From NCBI GenBank assembly GCA_016874115.1, contig VGVA01000009.1, forward strand, positions 1 through 39,419: 39,419 nt of DNA, in the 5' to 3' direction. This DNA is from Gammaproteobacteria bacterium. GTDB taxonomy: Bacteria > Pseudomonadota > Gammaproteobacteria > Methylococcales > Methylomonadaceae. The notes beneath the pieces were generated by a model. It saw only the letters and a program-made list of their open reading frames with translations, ran no database searches and was not told where the DNA came from. This document shows, one piece after another, positions 26,765 through 35,663 of the stretch. Position numbers and translations under genes: made by a program. Within the stretch, counting starts at the first letter, position 1; each line of letters begins with the position of its first letter.

Positions 26765-27410
26765 TATGGTTGGCTCCTATTTTTTGTAATGCTTTTTGGC
26801 GTTCTTCTTCAGCTTTTAGTTTTGCCTCTTCTTTTTGAAGAACGCTTAATAATTTCGGCATGCCTTCATATGAAGCCATTTGAGTAATAATCGGTGAATA
26901 CTGTTTTACATCAATTTTGAATTCAAAGGTTTGTTCGGTTGCGTCAGATTTTCCTCCGGCACCCGTCATTCTGTTCTTTCCTGTCACAAATACCTTATCT
27001 GTTTCCGGCTCATAAGTAACCCTGACAATATCAAAACTCGATGTAACCTTTTCTTGTTTTAAGGTATCCAGTTCCTGGGCAATCTGCTCAGTAACGATAG
27101 CTCTAATTTCCCCTGTTACCATTCCAGCAAAAGAATCCAAAACAAAATCCGCATTCTCTGGAGTTACATTTCCGATAAGTGTTGCGGTATACATTGCCCA
27201 AGCTTTTTTATAGCCTTCCGATGCTTTATTTTTTGCTATCTCCGCTTTTTCCGACAATTCAGGAGGAATCAAAATTACGGATGAATCTTTTTTTAGCCAT
27301 CCGATAATAGTCAGAAGATTCAACCCTACCAAACCGATAATGATCAATTTTAAAAATCGATTTGACGCCTGCAGGCTTAACCACGTAGAAGCAAAGTTTT
27401 TATAATTCAT
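26754..27410 (-). CDS. traE: conjugation protein TraE (VirB5/VirB8-like membrane protein)
   Basis: A 218-residue protein with one N-terminal membrane helix (about 20-40) and a periplasmic TraE/VirB8-like domain. Position between traL and traK, length and topology all fit TraE. The C-terminus is a charged helix rich in Lys, Glu and Gln. TraE is an inner-membrane T4SS component required for pilus assembly. Confidence 0.85.
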   Translation of the reverse strand: MNYKNFASTWLSLQASNRFLKLIIIGLVGLNLLTIIGWLKKDSSVILIPPELSEKAEIAKNKASEGYKKAWAMYTATLIGNVTPENADFVLDSFAGMVTGEIRAIVTEQIAQELDTLKQEKVTSSFDIVRVTYEPETDKVFVTGKNRMTGAGGKSDATEQTFEFKIDVKQYSPIITQMASYEGMPKLLSVLQKEEAKLKAEEERQKALQKIGANHNEI

Positions 27411-27417
27411 GAGCCCT

Positions 27418-27699
27418 CTAGAAAAAACGGCGAATAAAAGAAAGTGGCAACGACGTAGGAAATGATTCTTTTGAACTCATGCCGCCGTACCAATACATTG
27501 CATGAAGAAGGAATCCGGCTGCCTGCCTGTCTTTGACTTTGCGATAAAACTTGATGCCAACAAGTCCTATTATCAGCAATACACCCAGATAACCCACCAT
27601 AATCCCGGCCCCAAAAGCGATTGCCAGAAGAATAAATTCATCGAACTCCCAAAATAATATTTGCTGTGGATCATCTAAATAATTTGGTATATCTCGCAT
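27418..27699 (-). CDS. traL: conjugation protein TraL (VirB3-like)
   Basis: A 93-residue protein. The N-terminal IPNYLDDPQQILFWEFDE motif is characteristic of TraL, followed by two close transmembrane helices (about 23-50). TraL sits in the inner membrane at the base of the F-type pilus machinery. It is 1 bp downstream of the OmpA-like lipoprotein gene and 7 bp ahead of traE. Confidence 0.9.
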   Translation of the reverse strand: MRDIPNYLDDPQQILFWEFDEFILLAIAFGAGIMVGYLGVLLIIGLVGIKFYRKVKDRQAAGFLLHAMYWYGGMSSKESFPTSLPLSFIRRFF

Positions 27700-27700
27700 A

Positions 27701-28351
27701 TCAATTACCTGTGATGGATATTAGGTTTGCTCTGCGGTTTTGAGCTCGATGAAATTCTGAATCGTTTGGAAACTCAGGCGAAGTTTCGCCGAATCCTTTC
27801 GTAGATATTTTTGACTCGCTTATTCCATGTTGAACCAAGTAATCCATTACAGCTCTGGCTCTTTTAACAGAAAGCTTTTTGTTGTATTTTGCGGAACCTT
27901 TCGAGTCAGCGTGACCTTCAATGCTGACATGCATCAGGCTCGTCTCGACCTTATGAATGAGATCATCAAGCTTTTTTGATTCACCATCTGAAATTGATGA
28001 TTGATCAAACTCAAATAAAACTGATTCTGTTTTCGGAATAAAATTTTCCGACAGCGCATTAAGAGGGTATGATTCAAATGCAGGTGTTACAGGCGCTGTA
28101 ATTGTTTCTTGTTGACCAGAAACAGTTAGCGCATGCTGAAATTCATTTGGAATTATTACCTGATCTTTGGCGCCTTGAATACTCTTGTAGTCCAAATTTG
28201 AAACTACCGGAGGCAAGTAGGCTGTTACGGTAATTTTTTCGCAATTATCATCGCCAAACAAAGATTCAAATGGACATGTATCCGTTGTCGTACACCCCGA
28301 CAAAACTAGGGTAATAATCATTAAATGCAATAATTTATTTGATTTTTTCAT
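27701..28351 (-). CDS. OmpA-like peptidoglycan-binding lipoprotein in the tra operon
   Basis: A 216-residue protein with a signal peptide ending in a lipobox (LVLSGC), an unstructured middle, and a C-terminal OmpA-like domain starting near VLFEFDQSS, with EGHADSKGS and KRARAVMDYLVQHGI. The conserved Asp and Arg that bind diaminopimelate are present (HADSKG and NRRANL). It would tether the outer membrane to peptidoglycan. It overlaps the transglycosylase gene by 17 bp and traL follows at once, so it is probably part of the transfer apparatus. It is not a standard F-type component. Confidence 0.88.
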   Translation of the reverse strand: MKKSNKLLHLMIITLVLSGCTTTDTCPFESLFGDDNCEKITVTAYLPPVVSNLDYKSIQGAKDQVIIPNEFQHALTVSGQQETITAPVTPAFESYPLNALSENFIPKTESVLFEFDQSSISDGESKKLDDLIHKVETSLMHVSIEGHADSKGSAKYNKKLSVKRARAVMDYLVQHGISESKISTKGFGETSPEFPNDSEFHRAQNRRANLISITGN

Positions 28352-28886
28352 TAATTATTTTCTCGTAACGTTTTATTTTTCCGACGTAATCTATTCCCCT
28401 GGCAGGATTGGACGGAGCGTGGTAATCGGATACCGTTTTAGTAATGTTTCTGTTGGTTTTTAAATCCTTCAGATAATCCGCAGCAACTCTAATATTCGTT
28501 CTTGGGTCTAATAAATCGGTTTCCTTCTCTACTTTGTCAGCATGCCAATAGAGATTCACCTGCATGATTCCCACGTCCACATTCCTAACTCCTTTTTTTA
28601 CCAAATCGACCAAAGCCGCTTCGGCAGCTTGTCTGGATGCGTACCGCCGTGGTCCGGCTTGAACATCTTCGTTCCCTTTATTAACGTTGAGAGTCCACGG
28701 CCAGGGTCTGAAACTACCATCTGACCAGTGCATACCGCTTTCATGTACTGCTATTCCGTACAGAGTCGCGACATTTATGCCAGCATACTTTGCTGCTTCA
28801 CCCCAAAAACTGTTTGCCAACACGGCATCAGGAAAAGCTCTCTGAGAAACCAACAATGAGAACGCGAGAATAAGATGTTTTTTCAT
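28335..28886 (-). CDS. lytic transglycosylase (VirB1/LtgX-like) of the T4SS
   Basis: About 183 residues from the ATG at 28886, starting with a signal peptide (MKKHLILAFS). The frame extends to 28982, but that part overlaps the candidate regulatory box. The SLT domain has catalytic Glu49 in AVHESG, the GIMQVNL motif and the NIRVAADYLKDL helix. It opens peptidoglycan for assembly of the transfer machine. It is the first gene of the second tra transcription unit. Confidence 0.88.
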   Translation of the reverse strand: MKKHLILAFSLLVSQRAFPDAVLANSFWGEAAKYAGINVATLYGIAVHESGMHWSDGSFRPWPWTLNVNKGNEDVQAGPRRYASRQAAEAALVDLVKKGVRNVDVGIMQVNLYWHADKVEKETDLLDPRTNIRVAADYLKDLKTNRNITKTVSDYHAPSNPARGIDYVGKIKRYEKIINEKIK

Positions 28887-28925
28887 GCAATCATCGTAAA
28901 CGGTCACAAGAAAACGCATCGTTGT

Positions 28926-28960
28926 GAAAGGCGCTGATTTTCGGCCTCTTTTGATTTTTT
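28926..28960 (-). promoter_or_regulatory. candidate activator box, copy A
   Basis: This 35-bp sequence differs from a second copy at 36963-36997 at only about five positions. The shared core is TTTTCGGCCTCTTTT (plus strand), flanked by GCTG and ATTTTT. Each copy lies just upstream of the first gene of a leftward tra transcription unit, here 40 bp from the transglycosylase start. It is a good candidate binding site for the FlhDC-like activators encoded at 37279-39274. No clear -35/-10 pair is visible beside it, which would suit an activator-dependent promoter. Confidence 0.6.
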
Positions 28961-28976
28961 GGCCTGAGCACAACAT

Positions 28977-29013
28977 TGACATCCTCCCGGCCTAAAGACC
29001 GGGGATGATGTCA
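28977..29013. repeat. interrupted palindrome, IS200/IS605-end-like hairpin
   Basis: TGACATC (28977-28983) pairs with GATGTCA (29007-29013), and CCCGG (28986-28990) with CCGGG (28999-29003). The sequence type (CATCCTCCCGGCCTAAAG) resembles hairpins at the ends of IS200/IS605-group elements. No transposase or TnpB is nearby, so it is a remnant or a co-opted terminator between traN and the next unit. Confidence 0.55.
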
Positions 29014-29026
29014 GCTACGAGGTCAG

Positions 29027-29049
29027 TTATCCACAGATTCTGTGGATAA
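29027..29049. promoter_or_regulatory. perfect 23-bp palindrome made of two inverted DnaA-box sequences
   Basis: TTATCCACAG at 29027-29036 and CTGTGGATAA at 29040-29049 are exact inverted repeats around ATT. TTATCCACA is the consensus DnaA-box sequence. The site lies between the two tra transcription units. Whether DnaA binds, or whether this is simply a dispersed palindrome, cannot be decided here. Confidence 0.6.
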
Positions 29050-29108
29050 TCCTGTGTATCACTGAACTCCTGATTAGGTGTTATCTAGTCATCACTCAAA
29101 TTGACCAA

Positions 29109-29137
29109 TTAATAGACAGCTACATGTTGTCTATTAA
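29109..29137. terminator. hairpin spanning the traN stop codon
   Basis: TTAATAGACA (29109-29118) is exactly complementary to TGTCTATTAA (29128-29137), and the traN TAG lies in the loop. No U-tract follows in the leftward direction, so it may protect the mRNA end or be a weak terminator. Confidence 0.35.
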
Positions 29138-31912
29138 ATATTGTCTTTGAGCATCGATATCGGTTCCTTGAGTTTGCAGATTGATCCTGTCAATCACATT
29201 ACTCGATTGAGTATTGGGTAGATCGCCGACGGTTGAAAACTGAGCGCTATAAATTTCGTCTGCTTTAGCCCCGTCCAACGGCATGACGTTTGCCACCTTC
29301 AACATGTTGATCCATTCACTAAAATCCATTTTGCTAAAATCAAGTTGACCGATTTCTTCAATCGTGAATCCTTCGCAACTTGGCGCCAATGGCTCACCAA
29401 AATCAGTTCCCATTTGCTTCCTGCCTTGTTCCTGAAACACCCTGGCAAAAGGGCTTGAAAAACAGCAGTAAACTTGCTTCTCGGCGACACAACTGCCCAG
29501 GAATTTAGACGAACAATATGTCCCGATCTCATCGGGTTTGGTGCACATTTTTTGATTTCTGTACATCTGAAGCTTTATTTCTTCTTCCGTACAAGCAAAA
29601 ACCAATTGGACTACTAATTTTGCTATTTGATAGATCGCATAAATAATTCCGACAACCGTTACGATTGAGGACAGTAATGAGCCGGCCATTGAATAGGTTG
29701 TCGTTGCAGCTGCACCAGTACCGCTTACCGTTGCTGATAGCAATGTTGATGCAGCGGCTTCCCCGAATGTCGAAGCAATCCATTCACCCAGCCATTGCAC
29801 AACTTGCTGTTTTATCGCCTCGATCCCTAAATCCACGCCTATCTCCTCGCCTAACATCGAAACAACAGAATCAGACATCGATGTGAACGTGTCGGTAATT
29901 GCTGTATAGGCGTCTGATATTAAACTGATGGGCGTTTCAAGGACTGTCCCGCTAGTCAGTACCTGCCAGGCACCGCTCTGACCAACACCTGACAGACCAT
30001 ACGCATATATCTCTACAGAGGTGTCAGCTAAGCTCCAAGTGTTCTTCGCTAACCAGATGTAATCAATCCAACTGCCGCCTATTGGCATATTGCAGCAATC
30101 TACCGATCCTAGGATCGACAAATCCGCCATTTGACATGTGTAAGCCTCTCCTTCAAATAGCTTGCATGCTCCAGCAAGAGGATCGCAAGAGAGTTGTTTT
30201 TGTGACTCATTCAGAGTTTGCAGCGCGGTTGCTGCTTTAATGAAATCCTCATTCGATTCTTGCTTAGGATCAACGCACTCGCCGCCCATGCATCGGATTT
30301 GTGCGTCACAAATGGTATTTTCACCATTGTTTGTTGTGTCGCATGTCGATGCCGTGTCGGTCCCGCAGTCATAAGTGATGATAAAGTCTTTGCATGCTCC
30401 GGTAACAGGATCAATCAGATCATTACCATTTGCATCCTTCTCACATTCTTCTTTGATGTAAGCGCAGGAGGATAAAGATTCGCAGGTGTTATGTTCGCCA
30501 GTGTTGAAATCGTATTGAGGACATACTTGATAACCTTGATAGTCCGTGTAACAGTCCAGAGATATCGTTCCCGGTGTTCTTGTCTCCGCTCGATTACATA
30601 TTGGGTTGGGAGGCATGACAGGAGCATCCGGCAGGATGTCCGTATTATTTGAAACGTATGTCGTGTAATTGTCTGGAGTAATAGTTACGGGGCCAACCAC
30701 CATTGCATTTGTCGCATTGGAACACTGCCACCAATCCGTCGACGCCTGGTCATTCAACGAACCGGATGATACAAAGGTAGGTGCTGTTCCACCTAGTGGC
30801 CATGCGTTAAACAATCTCTCTCTGCATCCAGCTGGACTATCAATAAATTGTTCTTCTATATCGGGTTCAGCTTCTACTTTTATTCTAGCGTAACCCTCTC
30901 CATTTCCATCGACCCTGGTTTGTTGCACGAAGCTAATTAACGTATCAGCAGCAGCTTGCTTGAATGTTGATGTTATATCCAAGCCCGGATATTCATCCCA
31001 ACTGGTCCCGTGTTCGCAGCCTCCCCAACCCGATTGCCCGGTAAAAATCAATGCACCATTCATCCATATTCGGGTCTCGTCGTCATATTTGACGCGATAA
31101 ACTGTCACTCGCTTGATTTTGTCTGGTCTTAACACTCTAAACGAGACGGATTGCGTGTATGTATCGCAATTACCAGCCCAATAGTTATCACCAACTATCC
31201 CAAGATTGAGAAAGGTACAACCTATACCACAGCTCTCTATGTTTCCATCTCCTGAACCGAACCCCATGACAGGACTATAAGCAAGGGATCGGGTTACAGA
31301 ACACTTTTCTGTCTTGAGAGATTTTTTACATTGTTTCAAGTCCTCGACGTGAATAGAACATGATTTTTCACTCCAATTTGTTGTTTTTTCACAGCCGCTG
31401 AACATATCGTCGATCAAGGGCGAGGTTCGAGACAAAACGTCATCCGATTGCTTCCAAATCGGATCGTTCAGCATGTTCGGCATTGCTGTATTGGCGCCCA
31501 TGAGCGTTTGATACGCAGCGGCATGTTGTGTTGAGCCTGTACTTAAACTTTCGATGTTGCTATTAACATAGCTTCCTTGAGCGCCGGCATTTCCATAAGC
31601 TGCGGCCGCGGCATCCATTGATCCCGGCTGGATCTCTTGGAACATTTCGTTTTGTTCTATGGTTTGGCCTGAAACCAATCCATTTGTCAGTGTGATCTGA
31701 CCGGTCGAGCCATTAACATTTGGAACAGTAAAGCCTGACATGAGCGAACCGCCCAATGCCTCACCTTCAGCCGCCTGGTCGAGAAAAGCATCAGCGAATA
31801 CAGGAAATGGCACAAAGAATGCCGCTAGCGTCAATAAATAAAACGCTGCAATAGAATTGTGAAATATGCAAACAATCAGTATGTGTGCTATTGGTTTTTG
31901 GATTTTATCCAT
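29120..31912 (-). CDS. traN: conjugation mating-pair stabilisation protein TraN
   Basis: A 930-residue cysteine-rich exported protein. A hydrophobic N-terminal signal region (to about 40) ends in FADAFLDQAAEG, followed by a Cys-poor region and then many Cys in the middle and C-terminal parts (for example CADEx-type pairs around 440-570 and CFSSPFARVFQEQGRKQMG near the end). The C-terminal segment with FARVFQEQGRKQMG and FSKMDFSEW is typical of TraN. TraN is an outer-membrane adhesin that recognises recipient cells. It is longer than F TraN (about 600 residues) and close to the SXT/IncC type. It is the last gene of the first tra unit. Confidence 0.9.
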   Translation of the reverse strand: MDKIQKPIAHILIVCIFHNSIAAFYLLTLAAFFVPFPVFADAFLDQAAEGEALGGSLMSGFTVPNVNGSTGQITLTNGLVSGQTIEQNEMFQEIQPGSMDAAAAAYGNAGAQGSYVNSNIESLSTGSTQHAAAYQTLMGANTAMPNMLNDPIWKQSDDVLSRTSPLIDDMFSGCEKTTNWSEKSCSIHVEDLKQCKKSLKTEKCSVTRSLAYSPVMGFGSGDGNIESCGIGCTFLNLGIVGDNYWAGNCDTYTQSVSFRVLRPDKIKRVTVYRVKYDDETRIWMNGALIFTGQSGWGGCEHGTSWDEYPGLDITSTFKQAAADTLISFVQQTRVDGNGEGYARIKVEAEPDIEEQFIDSPAGCRERLFNAWPLGGTAPTFVSSGSLNDQASTDWWQCSNATNAMVVGPVTITPDNYTTYVSNNTDILPDAPVMPPNPICNRAETRTPGTISLDCYTDYQGYQVCPQYDFNTGEHNTCESLSSCAYIKEECEKDANGNDLIDPVTGACKDFIITYDCGTDTASTCDTTNNGENTICDAQIRCMGGECVDPKQESNEDFIKAATALQTLNESQKQLSCDPLAGACKLFEGEAYTCQMADLSILGSVDCCNMPIGGSWIDYIWLAKNTWSLADTSVEIYAYGLSGVGQSGAWQVLTSGTVLETPISLISDAYTAITDTFTSMSDSVVSMLGEEIGVDLGIEAIKQQVVQWLGEWIASTFGEAAASTLLSATVSGTGAAATTTYSMAGSLLSSIVTVVGIIYAIYQIAKLVVQLVFACTEEEIKLQMYRNQKMCTKPDEIGTYCSSKFLGSCVAEKQVYCCFSSPFARVFQEQGRKQMGTDFGEPLAPSCEGFTIEEIGQLDFSKMDFSEWINMLKVANVMPLDGAKADEIYSAQFSTVGDLPNTQSSNVIDRINLQTQGTDIDAQRQYLIDNM

Positions 31913-31917
31913 GGCTT

Positions 31918-33078
31918 TTATTCTTCAATGTAACTCAGGCAGCAATCGGTATAGCGCCAGATCAGGTAAACAAAATCCTCACCTGTGCCTGGTATGTTTC
32001 GCCACTCACCCCATTTAAAGGGAGATTCTCCGATGTAGTGGCAACAGTTTTCGCCGGGTACGACCTTTTCAACCATTTCTGGCTGTCCGTTTGCTCCAAT
32101 AACTGTGTTGCCATTTGCATCTTTCTTCTCAGTCAGCATTTTTTCGGCTTCCGCTTCAGTGACTGGGAACAACATACTCATCTTGTATTGTTGCTTTGGA
32201 ACCATGGGGTAGATCGTTCCGCTACATAAAGCGTCATTGCCATAAGTTTTATGGGCTAATCCTCGCCTGTGAAGTGCAGCCAATACCCTTGCCGACAATA
32301 AACTGGTGTCTCTAGGAGGCGAGGCATCGGATGCAATGTTTCCTACGAACGGATATAAGTTGCCCCAGCATCCAGCACACCACCATAACGAAGTCATGGG
32401 CTGCGATGCAGTGGTTATGGTGCAGTCGACTGTGCAGGCCGCTACAGCCAAAGGATTAGCAAACACCACTGCTTCGGGATTGAGGAAAAAAGCCAATTCA
32501 TCAATATTCCATGTCGGGTCCAATTCAGACATGTACATCATGTCCATACTTCTAAATCCGCCCGCATTGCAGCTATTTTGAACAAACAGATCCAGGATCA
32601 TGTACAAGGGATAAGCCCAATAGTGGTAGTTGTAAAAGGTCTTATCTGTTCCGTCGCCTTCCACCTCTTTATGCCCACCCCAAAGTCTTACGCCGTTGTT
32701 GAACGATATACCGCCAAGGGCTGGAGAACAGTAAGGCTTTCTAACGACCTCAATGAGTCTTGCTGGCAGCCATGCGCTAGCCGTCATGCCAATATTTGGA
32801 ATACCGTTGTCGTCGCTACAGAAGCAAAAGCTTTCATCCGTCGCTCCATCCGGTATATCGTTATCCATATCGAAAAGTGTCATGCCCAAAAGCCTGACGG
32901 GAAACAAACAACTCCAGCAAATACCGGTAATCATTTTCTTTCCCCAAAGATCGGCATCGGGGCATAACAATTTCTCTGCTGAAATCGTATTGCTTTCGGA
33001 AGTATTGATTGTTTCTTGCGCCAAGAGTTGGCCTGAGAGCATAAGTCCAAATAGGCTCAATAGTATTTTTTGACGCAT
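31918..33078 (-). CDS. traU: conjugation protein TraU
   Basis: A 386-residue exported Cys-rich protein. A signal peptide ends near residue 20; family motifs include WSCLFPVRLLG near the start, and CTVDCTITTASQP and WWCAGCWGNLYPFVG in the second half. TraU is a periplasmic component needed for DNA transfer rather than pilus growth, and needs disulfide formation. It overlaps traW by 1 bp and ends 5 bp before traN. Confidence 0.92.
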   Translation of the reverse strand: MRQKILLSLFGLMLSGQLLAQETINTSESNTISAEKLLCPDADLWGKKMITGICWSCLFPVRLLGMTLFDMDNDIPDGATDESFCFCSDDNGIPNIGMTASAWLPARLIEVVRKPYCSPALGGISFNNGVRLWGGHKEVEGDGTDKTFYNYHYWAYPLYMILDLFVQNSCNAGGFRSMDMMYMSELDPTWNIDELAFFLNPEAVVFANPLAVAACTVDCTITTASQPMTSLWWCAGCWGNLYPFVGNIASDASPPRDTSLLSARVLAALHRRGLAHKTYGNDALCSGTIYPMVPKQQYKMSMLFPVTEAEAEKMLTEKKDANGNTVIGANGQPEMVEKVVPGENCCHYIGESPFKWGEWRNIPGTGEDFVYLIWRYTDCCLSYIEE

Positions 33079-34262
33079 TAGTGAACCTCGCCGCTTGCAA
33101 GTTCTTTGGCGACAACGTGATCGCCTTGACCTTCAATTACGGTTGGCAACACCTCTAGCTTGAACCGGTCCACGATGCTTTTATTGAGCTTGTACAAAGG
33201 ACCGTTCACGAAATCGCCGGTCTCGTTGTAATGGCTCCAGCCACGCTCATTGTCGATCTTGGAAAACAGGTAGATGACTGGTTTACCCTTTTTGAGGAAT
33301 TCGTCTCCGGCCTTTTTGGCGATTTCAACCTGTTTTTTACTGGTGGCATCAAATATGATGTAGGCATGCCGCATTGGCATCATCGCTTGCGGATTGATCC
33401 TGTCGCCTTTTTTGATAATTAATTGTCCGTCGGGATGAAAAATATCCTGCGTCGAAACGATTGTCATGTCGATAGCCCTTTCCCTGGTCTTTTCGGCCGG
33501 TCGTAAATTAAATTCGTCTTGTTTCTTCCAGAAATTTGCGATGGCTTCAGTTTTTTGTTTTTCCCAATCGACATTTGCCGCCCTGCGCTGGATTTCTTCA
33601 ATCATGTCAGGCTCTAAAATGCCGTAAATTGGTCCCCGTTGGCCTTGATCTCCGGGTTCTTGCTTGCTTAACCAATCGAATCCCGGTAAACCACGTGCAC
33701 TACGTGTTTTTCCTTCTGCATCGGTCTCGACTATTGTTGGTACTGCTGTAATATTGAATCTTGTAAACAATGTGGGATCGATGACAGCACCTGGGACTGG
33801 CTTTAATTTCTGCACAATTGGCAAAAGCTTTTTGGTGATTGACCCCGTGTTTTGGTCTTTCTCAACTCCTCGAAAAACCAGTATCGACTTGGTAGCCGCT
33901 GCTTCTTCAGCCGCAGCTTTCATTTCATGCATAGGCATGCCGAACGAAACGAAAATCCAGCGCCCTTGCACAGCCTGAGCAAGCGACCGCTTACCCATGT
34001 CAATGTCGTTATCAGAACCCGGATTTACGATTCGACTGCCTTCCCGAAGTATCTTTTCTAAAGATGGACTTAAGTGCATGGGTTTGGTTTTCAACCAATC
34101 GGGCAATTGTCGATTCATATTGGGCTGCTGTTGTTTAAGGAGTTCCTTTAGAAAAAAGTCGTCTTCTCCCGCCATAACGGAAGAAGACGACAGGTGCAGC
34201 ATCACGACTGCAAGGAAGCGACTAGAAAATAGGGTACGCGCGACCAATGACATCTTTTTCAT
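33078..34262 (-). CDS. traW: TrbC-TraW fusion protein of the F-type T4SS
   Basis: A 394-residue exported protein. After a signal peptide (about 1-31) comes a TrbC-like domain (RWIFVSFGMP...KSILVFRGV... near 100-200), then a TraW-like domain beginning at GPIYGILEPDMIEEIQRRA and containing IKKGDRINPQAMMP and a LEVLPTVI segment. In the F plasmid these are separate periplasmic proteins; in SXT/R391 and IncHI systems a single TraW-type protein carries both. The start overlaps the end of the peptidase gene. Confidence 0.85.
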   Translation of the reverse strand: MKKMSLVARTLFSSRFLAVVMLHLSSSSVMAGEDDFFLKELLKQQQPNMNRQLPDWLKTKPMHLSPSLEKILREGSRIVNPGSDNDIDMGKRSLAQAVQGRWIFVSFGMPMHEMKAAAEEAAATKSILVFRGVEKDQNTGSITKKLLPIVQKLKPVPGAVIDPTLFTRFNITAVPTIVETDAEGKTRSARGLPGFDWLSKQEPGDQGQRGPIYGILEPDMIEEIQRRAANVDWEKQKTEAIANFWKKQDEFNLRPAEKTRERAIDMTIVSTQDIFHPDGQLIIKKGDRINPQAMMPMRHAYIIFDATSKKQVEIAKKAGDEFLKKGKPVIYLFSKIDNERGWSHYNETGDFVNGPLYKLNKSIVDRFKLEVLPTVIEGQGDHVVAKELASGEVH

Positions 34263-34779
34263 CTACCAGTCCAAGAAGGTTATAACGAGAATCGAGGCTG
34301 TATTCATGATCACCGGCCACGAAGTATTTACCCAATTGGATCGTATTTTTCCCATCATGCAACTCATCATTTGGAAATAATTTTTTGAGGCTAAGACCAA
34401 CTTCTTTACCGACGAGCGTCCGGTCGCCCACGGTGAAATCCCGACCTTTCTTAGTAACAATTTTGCCTGGACCAGCGAGTAGGCGTTTAGCGAAGATATA
34501 TCCATCTGGATAGGGATCGCCGTTGTGCCATTTGAATGCTATAAAGCCCCCGGTTTCGACATTTTTATCAAGACAAATCAGGAACAGCGTGTAAGGCAGG
34601 CTAGGCGTTTGATTGATAGCCAAACGGTAGTTGGCGTGTATTACGCCATACAATAAAATCAACAATACCCAAGTAATCGAATGCGACTTAAGGTGGTTGA
34701 CTAAAATATGGCCGAATGTCTTTGTTCGTTCGATAAAGACATGTATCGTTAATGGTTCGTCTCTATTCAATGTTGACAT
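34222..34779 (-). CDS. S26-type signal peptidase of the T4SS (TrhF/TraF-like)
   Basis: A 185-residue membrane-anchored serine protease. After a transmembrane helix (about 34-50) comes the catalytic serine region TPSLPYTLF (Ser60), the lysine in IFAKRLLAGPG (Lys98), and the C-terminal box GDHEYSLDSRY. Homologues (TraF of RP4, TrhF of R27/SXT) process or cyclise the pilin. The pilin gene itself is not in this window. It overlaps trbI by 17 bp and traW by 41 bp, typical of a tightly packed tra operon. Confidence 0.85.
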   Translation of the reverse strand: MSTLNRDEPLTIHVFIERTKTFGHILVNHLKSHSITWVLLILLYGVIHANYRLAINQTPSLPYTLFLICLDKNVETGGFIAFKWHNGDPYPDGYIFAKRLLAGPGKIVTKKGRDFTVGDRTLVGKEVGLSLKKLFPNDELHDGKNTIQLGKYFVAGDHEYSLDSRYNLLGLVDEKDVIGRAYPIF

Positions 34780-35065
34780 AAGCTTCCTCTGGAGCGCTCA
34801 GGACAGACTGCGCGTCGAGAATGACCACGCCGCGCTGGATTAACTCTTCAGTCGATGATTTAACTTTCGTCATAAGAGCTTTGGCGTCTTCTTCTGTTTT
34901 AGCCTGGTCTGTTTCTACAGCTTTTTTGACTAAGGCTTGCACATCGACAATGGCAATTTGTGCCGGCACTGGTGAAAAAGAGGCGGCGAAATAGCCGCCC
35001 AAAGCACCAGAGAGGACACAACAAAGTAATAAAACCAGCATTTTTATTGGGGTTAGAGAAATCAT
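34763..35065 (-). CDS. trbI: conjugation protein TrbI (F-type)
   Basis: A 100-residue inner-membrane protein with one helix (about 8-30) and a short periplasmic region with IAIVDVQALVKKAVE, matching the F-type TrbI pattern. TrbI affects pilus length or retraction in F. Order trbI-trhF-traW-traU-traN is that of SXT-like elements. The start overlaps the terD stop by 4 bp, which couples the ter genes to the tra genes. Confidence 0.8.
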   Translation of the reverse strand: MISLTPIKMLVLLLCCVLSGALGGYFAASFSPVPAQIAIVDVQALVKKAVETDQAKTEEDAKALMTKVKSSTEELIQRGVVILDAQSVLSAPEEAYVNIE

Positions 35066-35643
35066 GCGTCGAGCCCGTACATCCTTGCGAATTCAGCAAT
35101 GCCGCCTTTAACCCCGCGACCAACAGCTTTGAATTTCCAGTCACCCTGGTAGCGGTAGAACTCTCCAAAAATCATTGAAGTGTAAATTGCCGTATCTCCC
35201 TCTTCACTTAGGTCGTAACGAGTAACTTCTTCTTGAGTATCTTTATTGACTAGTCGTACAAATGCATTAAGGACTTGGCCAAAATTTTGTTTGAGTTTGT
35301 CAGCGTCGTGAATGGATACAAAAACGATTAGTTTTTGAATTTCATCCGGCACTTTGTCCAAAAATACGTGAATAGACTCATCGTCGCCTTCGCCGGCGCC
35401 AGTTCTGTTATCACCCGCATGATTCACCGAACCGCAAAGCGACTTCTTATTGTTGTAAAAAATGAGATCTTTCTCATTTTTAGCCTTTTCGTTGGGCCCC
35501 ACCATTAGAATGGAGGCATCTAAATCAAAGGTTTCCTGGTCACTCTCTCTAACATCCCAGCCAAGGCCGACGATGATGTTTTTTAATGAAGAGTCCGTTT
35601 TTGACAGGTTGATATTCCCGCCTTTGGTCAAACTTAAAGCCAT
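35062..35643 (-). CDS. terD: TerD-family stress protein encoded in the tra operon
   Basis: A 193-residue TerD/TerE-type protein. It begins MALSLTKGGNINLSK and contains FDLDASILM, the Ca2+-binding NRTGAGEGDDESIHV segment, and C-terminal GDWKFKAVGRGV. The family is linked to tellurite, phage and stress phenotypes. Here it sits between a DUF475/TerC-like gene and trbI, overlapping trbI by 4 bp. A role in transfer, entry or host-stress control is inferred from position only. Confidence 0.92.
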   Translation of the reverse strand: MALSLTKGGNINLSKTDSSLKNIIVGLGWDVRESDQETFDLDASILMVGPNEKAKNEKDLIFYNNKKSLCGSVNHAGDNRTGAGEGDDESIHVFLDKVPDEIQKLIVFVSIHDADKLKQNFGQVLNAFVRLVNKDTQEEVTRYDLSEEGDTAIYTSMIFGEFYRYQGDWKFKAVGRGVKGGIAEFARMYGLDA

Positions 35644-35663
35644 TTTTTACCCCTATGAGTTGG

